A stretch of 30,344 nucleotides of DNA from Dialister sp. UBA734 (GCA_002297935.1 DBLC01000165.1:3344-33687); one strand, 5' to 3'. Numbered from the stretch's first letter, positions 6,492 to 15,164 are shown. A program made the numbers and translations. The notes: generated by a model not told the origin, from the sequence alone.

Positions 6492-7478
6492 ATGATTATC
6501 GTAACAGGTGGTGCCGGATTTATCGGCAGCAACATTGTCAAAACACTGAACCGTCAGGGACGTACCGACATCCTGATCGTAGACGACCTGAAAGACGGCC
6601 TGAATTACAAAAACCTTCGGGGACTGCAGTTCCTGGACTATCAGCACAAAGACGACTTCCTGGATGCCATCGAAAACGACGACTTCGACGGCACCGATAT
6701 CGACGTGGTATTTCACGAAGGGGCTTGCTCCGACACCATGGAATACGACGTCAACTTCATGATGCGCACCAACTATGAATATTCCAAATCCCTGCTGCAC
6801 TTCTGCATGCGCCATCGCATCCCCTTCATGTACGCTTCCTCCGCTTCCACCTACGGCAGCGGCCTCCACGGCTTCCGAGAAGGCGACGAATGCGAAGACG
6901 CCCTGAACCCCTACGCCTTCTCCAAACTGGCCTTTGACCGCTACGTCCGTCAGGTCATGCCAGACGCACAGAGCCAGATCGTAGGCCTCAGATATTTCAA
7001 CGTCTATGGCCCGCAGGAACACCACAAAGGCAAAATGGCCTCCATTCACTACCAGCTCTACAACCAGATCAAAGAAACCGGCAAAGCCCACCTCTTCCGC
7101 GGCTGGGGCGACATCAACGGCGTTCCAGTCAAAGACGGCGAACAGCTTCGTGACTTCGTGTATGTCAAAGACGTAGTCAAAGTGAACCTCTGGTTCTGGC
7201 AGCACAAAGGCCCGTCGGGCATCTACAACTGCGGCCCGGGCCACGCTCACAGCTACAACGAAGTCGCACAGGCAGTCATCAAAGCCATGGGCAAAGGCGA
7301 AATCGCGTACCGTGACTTCCCAGAAGTTCTGAAAGGGAAATACCAGAACTACACCGAAGCCGACCTGACCCACCTCCTCGAAGCCGGCTATGACCAGGGC
7401 TTCACTGACATGGAACAAGCCGTCAAAGAATACGTAGACTTCCTGGACCAGGGCGGATACTTCGTGTATGGAAAATAA
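6492..7478 (+). CDS. rfaD: ADP-L-glycero-D-manno-heptose 6-epimerase
   Basis: This 328-residue short-chain dehydrogenase-type epimerase (RfaD/HldD) converts ADP-D-glycero- to ADP-L-glycero-manno-heptose, the donor for the GT9 enzymes upstream. Visible motifs are the Rossmann GGAGFIGSN at the very N-terminus, the catalytic Ser region YASSASTYG, the YAFSK motif (Tyr-x3-Lys), and the HldD-type FHEGACSDT and LRYFNVYGPQEHHKGKMAS. Length agrees with the family (about 310-330). The ATG at 6492 has a strong AAGGAGGAAA site (6478-6487). A longer frame beginning at 6417 would translate the heptamer repeat and is rejected. It is expressed separately or with rfaE1, with no terminator of confidence between them. 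Confidence 0.94.
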   Translation: MIIVTGGAGFIGSNIVKTLNRQGRTDILIVDDLKDGLNYKNLRGLQFLDYQHKDDFLDAIENDDFDGTDIDVVFHEGACSDTMEYDVNFMMRTNYEYSKSLLHFCMRHRIPFMYASSASTYGSGLHGFREGDECEDALNPYAFSKLAFDRYVRQVMPDAQSQIVGLRYFNVYGPQEHHKGKMASIHYQLYNQIKETGKAHLFRGWGDINGVPVKDGEQLRDFVYVKDVVKVNLWFWQHKGPSGIYNCGPGHAHSYNEVAQAVIKAMGKGEIAYRDFPEVLKGKYQNYTEADLTHLLEAGYDQGFTDMEQAVKEYVDFLDQGGYFVYGK

Positions 7479-7513
7479 GAAGCAATTGGTCATGTATTCG
7501 CTATGGCGGGAAG

Positions 7514-7594
7514 AGTGCGTAGTGAGTAGTGCGTAATGCGTAGTGGTGGAAGGGGCGCACAAATTTTGGAAGCGCCCCAATACCCTTCTTTATA
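7514..7594 (-). repeat. ACGCACT heptamer element, right inverted copy beside rfaD
   Basis: AGTGCGT, AGTGAGT, AGTGCGT and AATGCGT heptamers (7514-7541) are followed by GGAAGGGGCGC and GCGCCCCAATACCCTTCTTTATAT. Read in reverse, this repeats the order of 6405-6468. The same GCGCCCCAATACCC also opens the window (6-19). Confidence 0.8.
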
Positions 7595-7660
7595 TGAAGT
7601 AAGCAGTATCTTTTACCGCTTACTTCTAACTACCAACAACTAGATTGGTTTAAAACAAGT

Positions 7661-7702
7661 ACAAGGCTCTTATCACTATCGGTAAGAGCCTTGTTTATTT
7701 TA
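7661..7702 (+). terminator. Terminator downstream of rfaD
   Basis: ACAAGGCTCTTA (7661-7672) pairs perfectly with TAAGAGCCTTGT (7683-7694) around a 10-base loop and is followed by TTATTTT. Confidence 0.85.
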
Positions 7703-7791
7703 GTATGTTGCTATAAAATACAAAATAGTTGTTTTAGCCAACAGTAATCATTAGCCACCGTATATTTATCTCCTACAGAAAGGCGAATAGT

Positions 7792-9819
7792 ATGTTTTCT
7801 TTATTTTTTGCAGGAATCCAGCAGGACTTCAAACTTGCTGTATGGCCTCCTGTCCTTTGCGCTTTATTTCGATTGTTTTTTATCCTATTCTATCGAGATA
7901 AGAAAACACCCTCTGGCGAATGGCGCAAATGGATAACCTGTTTCCGATATGGTTTTTGGTGGGGTATGGACTTTAATGCCTACGTCTACCTTGCCTCTAT
8001 GGTACTCATCACCCTGCCTGGCGTATTTTTTGCATCCTATTATGCGATTGGCGATACGATGCGTCAAATTCTTCTTATCCTGTATGCCATCGTACTCTAC
8101 GCCGCCTTTATCGGAAAAATGATCTTCTATTATCATTTCCATGATATCTACAATCATTTGTTATTGTTGGGACGCCATGCAGACAAGAAAAATTTCGCCG
8201 ATATTTTCTTTAACCAAAATCACGGACTTTTGATTTTACTCAGTTATATTCCTTATGTGGGAATCTGCTACTTAGCTTCTTCCTATCTACTGGCTCTTTC
8301 CTCTCTTTCCCTTCCTACACTTTCTTCTGAAATTTTACAATACCTACTAAATACAGCTATCTTTCTTGCATCTATTGCCATATTTTACTGGTTTCGCTAC
8401 GGTGGCACTTTCCATCATCGCCGCAAACCAGAATGGGATGAAGTTCCTGCCATTGTAAAAGATGATGTTTTTATGGGAAAAGCAGTCATTGATGATCTGA
8501 TTATCCTAGAAAAACTTTGGCGTACTAAACTTCATCCGTCCTTGCAGCATAACGATGAAGAAGCCATGAAAATCATGCAGCCCATCCTGTCAAATATTAA
8601 AGAGTCTGCACAGGATAAAAATCTCTTAGTTAATTTTGAACGACACGCCCAGGGACCACGCATCAAAAAGCCCAAGCATATTTTTCTACTCTTCTTGGAA
8701 AGTCATGCCCAATGTCTCTTTGATCCCCTGTATGATAAGCTAAATCTCATGGAAGGCAGCAAAGCCTTTCGAAGTGATCCACATACCATTTCCATGTCCA
8801 ACTTCCTACCGGGCGGCATGGTGTCTCAACCTTCTATCGTCAGTCTGATGTCAGGTATTTATGACATGGGTATGGAACTGAATGAAAAGCAAGCTTTCTG
8901 GGATGGCACACTCCTGACTTCTATGCCTTGCCAACTTCGCAATTTGGGCTATCGCACCTCATTTTGGTATGGTGGTGCCTTGACCTGGAGCAGTCTTGAT
9001 CATTATGTCCCCGGCGTTGGCTTTGATCGTGCCTTTGGCGGTCCTGATATCTGCGGTCCTGATGCCCCAAAAACTTGGCTTGGTGTCCATGACCATCTTT
9101 TCCTCAATGAAGTTGCTAAACGAATTGAAGCAGAAAATACGGAGCAGCCAGAATTTCATTTCATCTACACCACATCCAATCATGGACCTTACCTATTACC
9201 GTTTAAAGAATACGGATTTGATGTAGATCAAGTCATGCCGGATATGCCAGAAGTTCTTCGTCATGATGAAAAGAACTGGCGCCGCATGGCCTCCGCCTGG
9301 TATGCTGATCAAGCTGCCATGCATTTTATAAAGAAAATGAAATCCCTCTATCCTGATAGTTTATTTATCGTGACAGGAGATCATGCCACCCCAGTTTTAC
9401 CGCTTGAATTCAACATCATTCCTCGGCACGAACCAAATCTCAGAGAACGTTTTCTCACCTCCTTTGCCATGTCACACCCGGAATTGACACAAGATATGTT
9501 CCAGCAAAATCAAATCGGTTGTCACATGAATATTCTTCCCACATTGATGGAACTGATTGCGCCAAAGAATTTTTGCTATTATTCCATCCAACCTTCCCTA
9601 TTTGAACCGATTGACCACGTTGTCACTCCGTATTGCTGGATGACAAATGATATGATTGGCAGCTACACCGAGCATATTTCACAAAATTTAGCTGTATCTG
9701 CGGCTCTCTTACCTATGCATCAGGACCAGGACCAATTCACGGCAGAGCAAAAAGGATGGTGCGAATTGACCGGGTGGTTTGTTCGTCATTCGGAACTATT
9801 ACATAATTCCCATGCATAA
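7792..9819 (+). CDS. LtaS/OpgB-like membrane phosphotransferase (sulfatase fold)
   Basis: This 675-residue protein has about five membrane helices in residues 1-205 and a C-terminal alkaline-phosphatase/sulfatase-fold domain. The family moves phosphoglycerol or phosphoethanolamine groups onto envelope glycans outside the inner membrane. Metal-site motifs are FLLFLESHA (Glu303), TTSNHGPY (His464) and VTGDHATP (Asp530, His531). The nucleophile region reads SQPSIVSLMSG (345-355), where relatives have Thr. Ser348 or a neighbour would have to serve, so either Ser is the nucleophile or the chemistry differs. It is transcribed alone, between hairpin terminators at 7661-7702 and 9849-9883. It shares many motifs (SFWYGG/IFWYGG, SNHxP, YADQ) with the protein at 20428-22320. 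In this setting LPS-core modification is the likely job, but the substrate is not known. Confidence 0.82.
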   Translation: MFSLFFAGIQQDFKLAVWPPVLCALFRLFFILFYRDKKTPSGEWRKWITCFRYGFWWGMDFNAYVYLASMVLITLPGVFFASYYAIGDTMRQILLILYAIVLYAAFIGKMIFYYHFHDIYNHLLLLGRHADKKNFADIFFNQNHGLLILLSYIPYVGICYLASSYLLALSSLSLPTLSSEILQYLLNTAIFLASIAIFYWFRYGGTFHHRRKPEWDEVPAIVKDDVFMGKAVIDDLIILEKLWRTKLHPSLQHNDEEAMKIMQPILSNIKESAQDKNLLVNFERHAQGPRIKKPKHIFLLFLESHAQCLFDPLYDKLNLMEGSKAFRSDPHTISMSNFLPGGMVSQPSIVSLMSGIYDMGMELNEKQAFWDGTLLTSMPCQLRNLGYRTSFWYGGALTWSSLDHYVPGVGFDRAFGGPDICGPDAPKTWLGVHDHLFLNEVAKRIEAENTEQPEFHFIYTTSNHGPYLLPFKEYGFDVDQVMPDMPEVLRHDEKNWRRMASAWYADQAAMHFIKKMKSLYPDSLFIVTGDHATPVLPLEFNIIPRHEPNLRERFLTSFAMSHPELTQDMFQQNQIGCHMNILPTLMELIAPKNFCYYSIQPSLFEPIDHVVTPYCWMTNDMIGSYTEHISQNLAVSAALLPMHQDQDQFTAEQKGWCELTGWFVRHSELLHNSHA

Positions 9820-9848
9820 CAATCATTTGTTTTTCAAGTAACAACCAG

Positions 9849-9883
9849 ATTAAAAAGTCCTGTCTTAAGATAGGACTTTTTAA
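9849..9883 (+). terminator. Terminator after the first LtaS-like gene
   Basis: ATTAAAAAGTCCTGTC pairs with GATAGGACTTTTTAAT around a short TTAA loop with one imperfect pair. The symmetry and T-run support a strong intrinsic terminator. Confidence 0.85.
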
Positions 9884-9916
9884 TTTGCTATCTTCCATAG
9901 GATAGAGTATGATTAA

Positions 9917-9945
9917 TTGGAATATAAAATTTTTGCCGATATTAT
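9917..9945 (+). promoter_or_regulatory. Predicted promoter of the large LPS operon
   Basis: TTGGAA (9917-9922) and TATTAT (9940-9945) are 17 bases apart. The position just after a terminator and 27 bases before the first start codon fits a promoter for the packed gene run starting at 9973. Confidence 0.5.
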
Positions 9946-9972
9946 AAACGGCTCACATCAAAGGATGATCAC

Positions 9973-10872
9973 ATGTTAGACTATATTGCATTAGGAAAAA
10001 AGATTTATAATATGGAAAACCCACGGGAAGTACGGCGCTGCGTGGTATTTGTAGCCCGCTGCCTGCTGAACAATGGGCGAATAAATCGTCTCCATCAATT
10101 TTTGAGGGGAGACCCACTTTTTACACGCATGGCAGACACCTATCCCTTCGTTTATGAACAGCCCACCCGTGCTTTCTTTTATCGAAATTCCACCTTTGAT
10201 GAACGTGCCCAAATCGTAGAGCAGCACATGACTTTCCTGGAAAAGCATTTCAAAAAAGATGTATTTCTTGGATTATACGATGGGAAATCCTATCCTCTTT
10301 GGGAAAATAATGATGAAGGCGGTCGTCTGCGCTTCGAATTCACTTACAACCCGGGGCAGCGAAAAGAAGGTATCCTTTCTATCGCCCTTCGACTGGACGA
10401 AGATTTCCTCTATCAGATGATGATTTGGATTGCACCGAACAAGGATGAAGAATGGTCTCTTTGGATTGGTGCTATGCAGGGCCCGAATATGGAAAATGCC
10501 AAAGATGTGGTAAAAAAAGTCACCAAACGGTGTCATGCTTACCGGACGAAAAATTTCATTCTCCATGTCACCCAGGAAGCGGCTAAAGCTCTAGGACTTA
10601 AGCATATCTATGCTGTTACCAACTATGGTTACTATGCCAATACCCATCGACGGATGGAAAAGAAACTCAAAACCAGTTTCACCGATTTTTGGAAAGAATC
10701 AGGCGGCACGGCTTGCAGCGACCAGCGTTTCTACGAACTTCCCATGACGGAATACCGCAAAACCATGGAAGAAATCCCTACCCGGAAGCGCAACAACTAC
10801 CGCAAGCGCTACGCCCTGCTGGACGAAGTGGATGCGGCTGTAGCGGATAGCATCCAAGCATTATTGAGGTGA
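9973..10872 (+). CDS. VirK/YbjX (DUF535) family protein
   Basis: This 299-residue protein resembles the VirK/YbjX (DUF535) family, linked in enterobacteria to envelope function and resistance to antimicrobial peptides, with unknown biochemistry. Supporting features are the family length, RAFFYRNSTFDERAQIVEQH, the central LWIGAMQGP (the family's IGxLQGP), and the C-terminal GYYANTHRRMEKKLKTSF and FWKESGG segments. No signal peptide or membrane helix is visible, so it should be cytoplasmic. The ATG at 9973 has a possible AAAGGATG site (9960-9967). It is the first gene of a packed operon and ends 4 bases before the ATPase gene, whose ribosome-binding site overlaps its stop. Family call is good; function is inferred only from relatives and the LPS context. 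Confidence 0.78.
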   Translation: MLDYIALGKKIYNMENPREVRRCVVFVARCLLNNGRINRLHQFLRGDPLFTRMADTYPFVYEQPTRAFFYRNSTFDERAQIVEQHMTFLEKHFKKDVFLGLYDGKSYPLWENNDEGGRLRFEFTYNPGQRKEGILSIALRLDEDFLYQMMIWIAPNKDEEWSLWIGAMQGPNMENAKDVVKKVTKRCHAYRTKNFILHVTQEAAKALGLKHIYAVTNYGYYANTHRRMEKKLKTSFTDFWKESGGTACSDQRFYELPMTEYRKTMEEIPTRKRNNYRKRYALLDEVDAAVADSIQALLR

Positions 10873-10876
10873 GATC

Positions 10877-11896
10877 ATGTATATCAAACATCTGGAACTG
10901 GAAAATTTCACAGTTCTCCACGAACTTCATATGGAATTTTCTCGAGGCATCAATGTCTTTATCGGAGAAAACGGCATGGGAAAAACCCATGTCATGAAAG
11001 CCCTATATAGCGCATGCCAGGCCACCAAGCCAGATGTTTCCTTTGCCCAGAAACTGGTCCGTGTCTTTCGACCTGATGGCTTCGGCATTCATCGTTTACT
11101 TAGTCGTTCCAATCGGGGCGGTCGGGCCCGTATCCAAGTCATTTCAGACAATGCTTCTATCGAAATGACCTTCACCAACCGGACTTCCAAATACGGAGCT
11201 ACCGTGACAGGAGAAGAGAAATGGGAAAAACAAGCCGGCAATGTGGAAAGCACCTTTATCCCAGCGAAAGAAATCCTTTCCAACTCCCGGAACTTACCGG
11301 AAGCTGTGATGAAAGGAAATGTAGAATTCGATGACACCTACATCGATATCATCGCGGCGGCCCGAATCAATCTATCCCATGGTCCCGATACGGTGGAGCG
11401 AAAACGGTATCTGAAGATTCTTCACCAAATCACCCAGGGAAGCGTCACCATGGCCGATGAACGATTCTATCTCAAGCCAGGAAATCAAGCACGCATCGAA
11501 TTCAACCTGGTGGCCGAAGGCATTCGCAAAATCGCTTTGCTTTGGCAGCTCATCAAAAACGGCACTTTGGAAAAAGGAGCCGTCCTGTTTTGGGATGAAC
11601 CGGAAGCCAATATCAACCCCAAATACATTCCAGTCCTAGCCGATATGCTGCTGGAACTGCAACGCAATGAAGTGCAAATCTTTATTTCCACCCATGATTA
11701 TGTGTTGGCGAAATACCTGGAAATTAAGAGTCGCCGTACTGATGACTTGCAGTATCATTCGTTCTATGCAGAAGATAAGGAAATCCATTGCGAAACCGGC
11801 ATGTTCTCCGACCTCAAGCACAATGCCATCCTAGATGCTTTTTCCAAACTCATGGATGACGTGTACAACGTGATGACAGGAGTGCATCATGGGTGA
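10877..11896 (+). CDS. AAA/ABC-type ATPase (OLD/AAA_21-like) of a two-gene ATPase-nuclease-like pair
   Basis: This 339-residue P-loop ATPase opens directly with a RecF/SMC-like strand (LELENFTVLHELHMEF) and Walker A GENGMGKT (30-37). A signature-like segment AEGIRKIALLW (Glu214-Gly215) precedes Walker B VLFWDEPEANINP (Asp240, Glu241). The H-loop is FISTHDY (His273). There is no coiled-coil arm and no TOPRIM, HNH or other effector domain, so it is the compact ATPase type usually paired with a separate effector. The next gene overlaps it by 8 bases and encodes a PD-(D/E)XK-like protein, which suggests translational coupling and a shared complex. The start follows GAGGTGAG at 10865-10872. The placement inside an LPS operon is unusual for defence ATPases. 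The function is not known; defence or envelope-stress sensing are both inference. Confidence 0.82.
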   Translation: MYIKHLELENFTVLHELHMEFSRGINVFIGENGMGKTHVMKALYSACQATKPDVSFAQKLVRVFRPDGFGIHRLLSRSNRGGRARIQVISDNASIEMTFTNRTSKYGATVTGEEKWEKQAGNVESTFIPAKEILSNSRNLPEAVMKGNVEFDDTYIDIIAAARINLSHGPDTVERKRYLKILHQITQGSVTMADERFYLKPGNQARIEFNLVAEGIRKIALLWQLIKNGTLEKGAVLFWDEPEANINPKYIPVLADMLLELQRNEVQIFISTHDYVLAKYLEIKSRRTDDLQYHSFYAEDKEIHCETGMFSDLKHNAILDAFSKLMDDVYNVMTGVHHG

Positions 11897-12404
11897 AATC
11901 TATATAGAAGAAAACCGTGCCTACCAGATTGATTTGCGCAAAGCCGACTGGTCCATCGAGCTCCATCCTTTATATCGAATTACCCATTTAGACCTAGCCG
12001 ATGTGGATTACATCTGTGAACTCCATGGACAAATCCTATTTATCGAATATAAAAATGCAAAGATTGCGGTAGAGCGAGGATTTACCCAAGCAGCGCAGGC
12101 ATTCAATCCAGCCAGTGACGAGAAAATTGCCAACATGGCAAGGAAATTTTTCGACAGTTATTTTTATGTAGCCTCTCATCATCAAAAGAGTCCTATCCAT
12201 TATATCTACATCTTGGAATGGCCCAAAGATGATGTGATGACCAGAAAAATGCTTCGCGAAAAAATCGCTAAGAAATTACCCTTCGATTATCAGAAACAAG
12301 AACACCTTACCCCATTATTGATTAATGAATTCCAAGTCATGTCGATCGAAGAATGGAATCAAGTATATACAGACGCTCCCATTTCACGATATATAGATGA
12401 ATAG
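11889..12404 (+). CDS. Hypothetical PD-(D/E)XK-like protein coupled to the ATPase
   Basis: This 171-residue protein was not recognised by name. Residues 38-57 (DVDYICELHGQ then ILFIEYKNA) give Asp40, Glu53 and Lys55. This arrangement of Asp, a beta hairpin, then Glu-x-Lys matches the active-site layout of PD-(D/E)XK nucleases. A following helix (VERGFTQAAQAF) would supply the usual supporting residues. The C-terminal half contains SPIHYIYILEWPKDD and MLREKIAKKLPF. The start overlaps the ATPase stop by 8 bases and has AGGAG at 11878-11882, so both proteins should be made together. It could be an active nuclease or an inactive structural homologue. The next gene, a glycosyltransferase, begins within 15 bases. 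The nuclease-like fold is an inference from one motif. Confidence 0.6.
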   Translation: MGEIYIEENRAYQIDLRKADWSIELHPLYRITHLDLADVDYICELHGQILFIEYKNAKIAVERGFTQAAQAFNPASDEKIANMARKFFDSYFYVASHHQKSPIHYIYILEWPKDDVMTRKMLREKIAKKLPFDYQKQEHLTPLLINEFQVMSIEEWNQVYTDAPISRYIDE

Positions 12405-12418
12405 ATAGGATGAAAGAT

Positions 12419-13174
12419 ATGAAATCCCTCGCTATTTTAATTTTAACTTGCAACGAAGAAGATAATGTCACTGCTGCCGTTGAAAATGCAAAAAAATGCA
12501 CCGATGAAGTCATTATCATTGACTCCGGCAGTACGGACCATACCGTAGAACTGGCAGAAAAAACCGGTGCCAAAGTGGCTTTTCGTGCTTGGACCAATGA
12601 CTTCTCCGCCCAGCGCAACTTTGCCTTGGAACAAACTACCGCTGACTGGGTACTCTATCTCGATGCGGATGAACGATTGAATGATCCTTTGATTGCCAAA
12701 ATAAAAGACATTGTTGCTACGGGAAATATGGATACCCAGTATACCATCACCAGAAAATCCGTCGCCTTTGGTGTCACATTCAGCTACGGTGTCCTTTATC
12801 CAGACCATGTGCTGCGCCTATTTCCACGAGAAAAAGTACACTGGGTCAATAAAGTCCATGAACATCCTGAATGTACATTACCAGAAAAAAGATTACCTGG
12901 TTATATCGAACACCACACCTATAAAGACTGGCATGAATGGGAAGAAAAACTCTGTCTCTACACCACCATCTGGGCAGAAGACGCCTACAAACGAGGCAAA
13001 CGAACCTCTATGGCGGGCATTCTTTCTCATAGCATCGGGGGCTTTTTCAAAATGTTCGTTCTTCGCAGAGGCTTTCTGGACGGTGCCATCGGTTCCTACC
13101 TTTGCTGCACCCACTTTTTCTATACCATGCTGAAATACTTGAAACTCCATGAATTACAACGGAGAGGAGACTAA
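12419..13174 (+). CDS. GT2 glycosyltransferase, WaaE/KdtX-like core glucosyltransferase
   Basis: This is a GT-A glycosyltransferase of family GT2, about 251 residues, resembling the WaaE/KdtX group that adds a hexose to the heptose of the LPS inner core. Motifs are LILTCNEEDNV at the N-terminus, IIIDSGSTDHT, NDFSAQRNFAL, the metal-binding YLDADERL, and a C-terminal HEHPECTLPE with GYIEHHTYKDWHEW. The last 50 residues, which hold FKMFVLRRGFLDGAIGSYLC, match the amphipathic or membrane-associated tail of these enzymes. Of two in-frame ATGs (12410 and 12419), the second is preferred because TAGGA (12406-12410) then lies 8 bases upstream. It ends 3 bases before the next gene. Confidence 0.85.
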   Translation: MKSLAILILTCNEEDNVTAAVENAKKCTDEVIIIDSGSTDHTVELAEKTGAKVAFRAWTNDFSAQRNFALEQTTADWVLYLDADERLNDPLIAKIKDIVATGNMDTQYTITRKSVAFGVTFSYGVLYPDHVLRLFPREKVHWVNKVHEHPECTLPEKRLPGYIEHHTYKDWHEWEEKLCLYTTIWAEDAYKRGKRTSMAGILSHSIGGFFKMFVLRRGFLDGAIGSYLCCTHFFYTMLKYLKLHELQRRGD

Positions 13175-13177
13175 CTC

Positions 13178-14320
13178 ATGCGCGTTGCCATACTGGAATC
13201 TATTGTCATGCCCGCCGGACACGAAGTCGAATTTGACCGTATCCTGGTAGAAGAACTGAAAAAGCAGGGACATGAGCCGGTCTTTTTTGTGCCGAAACAT
13301 TTTCCTTTCAAATTGGACTATCACTGTGACGTAGACTACCTGGATGGCGGAGAAGCCATCTCCTACGCCGGAATAAGCAGATTGAAACGACTTTGGCTGT
13401 CTATGCAACGAGAAAAGCGTCGTATTGCTTGGTTAAACAGTGCCTGCAAAAAGGGAAATGCGGGTCATTGCGATGCTGTCATCGTACCAACAAACAGCTG
13501 GCGTGTCATGCGCTCTATCCATCATAGTATGTTAAAAAATAGTCAGGTTCCGTTCTTGTTCATGTTTCATGGCATCATGCCTAAAGATCGCAAACGATTC
13601 TGTGATGGCGTACAAAGTCTGAAGGATTATTCCCATGTGCATTTAGGTGCCTTAGGATTACAAACAGACTTCCCAGAACTGAAAGATTGTCCTAATTTTC
13701 ACACCATCATGGCACCTGTTTATATTCCCTTTGATCTACCCATAACACCTGAATTTCATGTCCATAATCCATTGCGCCTTGGCTTCTTTGGGCAGTATCG
13801 CCGAGAAAAGAATTTAGATTTCTTTTTACAAGCCTTTGTCAAAGCCAAGTTTATCCATCCAGTGACATTGACTGTACAAGGTGCAACGGTAACACAAGCA
13901 GATAGTGATGATTTTGAACGGCTCAAAAAAGAATATGCTGCATACACCAATATTCGCTTTCTACACAAAAATCTGTTGGGAATAGATTGGCAACAAGAAA
14001 TTATGAATATCGATGTCATGCTTCTCCCCTACGGAGCAGAACGCTATCGCTATCAGCCAAGTGCTATGCTGTTTACTGCCATAGGCTACTATAAACCGGT
14101 GCTGCAATCTCCGGAAATGAATCCAGAAATTCTAAAAGAATTTAATATCGGAGAAGCCGTACAACTTGATTCCATAGATGTATTTTCTCGCCAGTTAGAA
14201 AACTTTGTAAACGCATTCCCCAAAAAACAGAGTGCATACCGCGATGGGCTTGTTGGAGCTAACAAGAAATATGGCCAAGATGCACTCATCCAAAGGATTA
14301 TAAGTATTTTATCCAAATAG
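13178..14320 (+). CDS. GT-B glycosyltransferase (GT4-like)
   Basis: This 380-residue GT-B fold glycosyltransferase probably acts on the LPS outer core. The clearest evidence is the start of the C-terminal nucleotide-sugar domain, LRLGFFGQYRREKNLDFFLQAF, visible as two adjacent motifs (LGFFGQYRREKN and LDFFLQAF). Further on, the donor-site region DVMLLPYGAERYRYQPSAML corresponds to the family's acidic loop. The N-terminal half (VEFDRILVEELKKQGHEPVFFVPKHF region, 18-43) is less conserved. No membrane helix is seen. It follows the GT2 gene by 3 bases, with GGAGAGGA (13161-13168) inside the upstream coding end. The donor and linkage cannot be deduced. Confidence 0.75.
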   Translation: MRVAILESIVMPAGHEVEFDRILVEELKKQGHEPVFFVPKHFPFKLDYHCDVDYLDGGEAISYAGISRLKRLWLSMQREKRRIAWLNSACKKGNAGHCDAVIVPTNSWRVMRSIHHSMLKNSQVPFLFMFHGIMPKDRKRFCDGVQSLKDYSHVHLGALGLQTDFPELKDCPNFHTIMAPVYIPFDLPITPEFHVHNPLRLGFFGQYRREKNLDFFLQAFVKAKFIHPVTLTVQGATVTQADSDDFERLKKEYAAYTNIRFLHKNLLGIDWQQEIMNIDVMLLPYGAERYRYQPSAMLFTAIGYYKPVLQSPEMNPEILKEFNIGEAVQLDSIDVFSRQLENFVNAFPKKQSAYRDGLVGANKKYGQDALIQRIISILSK

Positions 14321-14357
14321 AAGTATTCACAAACAAAAACAAGAAAGAGGAATCCCA

Positions 14358-15164
14358 TTGTTTAATGAAGATAAAACTGTCGCAGCAGCCCAGAAAGTCA
14401 TGCTAGAAATATTGCTAGAAATTCATAGAATTTGTATGGAAAATCATATCACCTATTGGTTGGAAGCAGGGACACTCTTAGGGGCCATTCGCCACAAAGG
14501 ATTCATTCCCTGGGACGATGACTGTGATGTATCCATGCCACGCAAGGACTATGAAAAATTTTTAAAAATTGCACAAAACAAATTACCTGAAAATATGTTT
14601 TTGCAAACTAAAGAAACGGATCCTGCTTATCCGCTTCCTTGGGCTAAAATCAGGAAAAACGGGACGCTGCTTATTGAAACCGGCGAGACGGGAGAAGAAA
14701 ACTATCATCATGGTATTTTTGTAGATATTTTCCCCTATGACTATTATGAATCAGCAGAAGTAATAAAAAAACTGCAATGGGAAAGAAGAACAAAAGATAG
14801 AAAGAGTCTCTATCCCAAAGGTAGCCTAAAACGGGCACTGTATGGTTTTTATGCTAATGTGCTTTTGTCTATTCCTATGCATGCAGCCAAAAAGAAGAGA
14901 AAATATTTAATTGCTCATCGTGATGAATTGAATGCTAAAAATTACTCTTATTTTAGCTATGCTGCTAATGTTGGAGGTATTTGTGTTAGCACAGTAAATG
15001 ATATTTTGCCAGTGAAGTTGGCTGAAGATGTATTTGAAGGACATTCTTTTTGCATCCCAAATCAGGCTAACAAACTGCTTGAAGCCTCATATGGTTCAAC
15101 ATATATGCAATTACCACCGGTAAATCAGCGTAAGACACATGCACAGAAGATTGAACTCAATTAA
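14358..15164 (+). CDS. licD: LicD family phosphocholine transferase
   Basis: This 268-residue LicD protein transfers phosphocholine from CDP-choline to a glycan, here presumably the LOS/LPS core. Family signature: YWLEAGTLLGAIRHKGF then PWDDDCDVSMPRKDYEKFL (residues 33-65), with the Asp cluster expected to bind metal; GIFVDIFPYD also fits. No membrane helix is visible, so it acts in the cytoplasm. It starts with TTG at 14358, preceded by AGAAAGAGGA (14342-14351). It is the first of four lic genes (licD-licA-licC-licB). Composition shifts to AT-rich from about the middle of the gene onward. No repeat tract suited to slippage is seen in its 5' end. Confidence 0.9.
   Translation: MFNEDKTVAAAQKVMLEILLEIHRICMENHITYWLEAGTLLGAIRHKGFIPWDDDCDVSMPRKDYEKFLKIAQNKLPENMFLQTKETDPAYPLPWAKIRKNGTLLIETGETGEENYHHGIFVDIFPYDYYESAEVIKKLQWERRTKDRKSLYPKGSLKRALYGFYANVLLSIPMHAAKKKRKYLIAHRDELNAKNYSYFSYAANVGGICVSTVNDILPVKLAEDVFEGHSFCIPNQANKLLEASYGSTYMQLPPVNQRKTHAQKIELN

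Noticed and set aside
6399..7580. Long open frame on the minus strand across rfaD
   Set aside because: It is a shadow of rfaD with low-complexity Val/Phe/Glu-rich translation and repeat-encoded ends; rfaD itself is unambiguous.
10877..12404. Gabija, Septu or PARIS defence system
   Set aside because: No UvrD-like helicase, HNH or TOPRIM motif could be read, so the pair does not match those named systems. Only the general ATPase-effector plan is kept as a finding.
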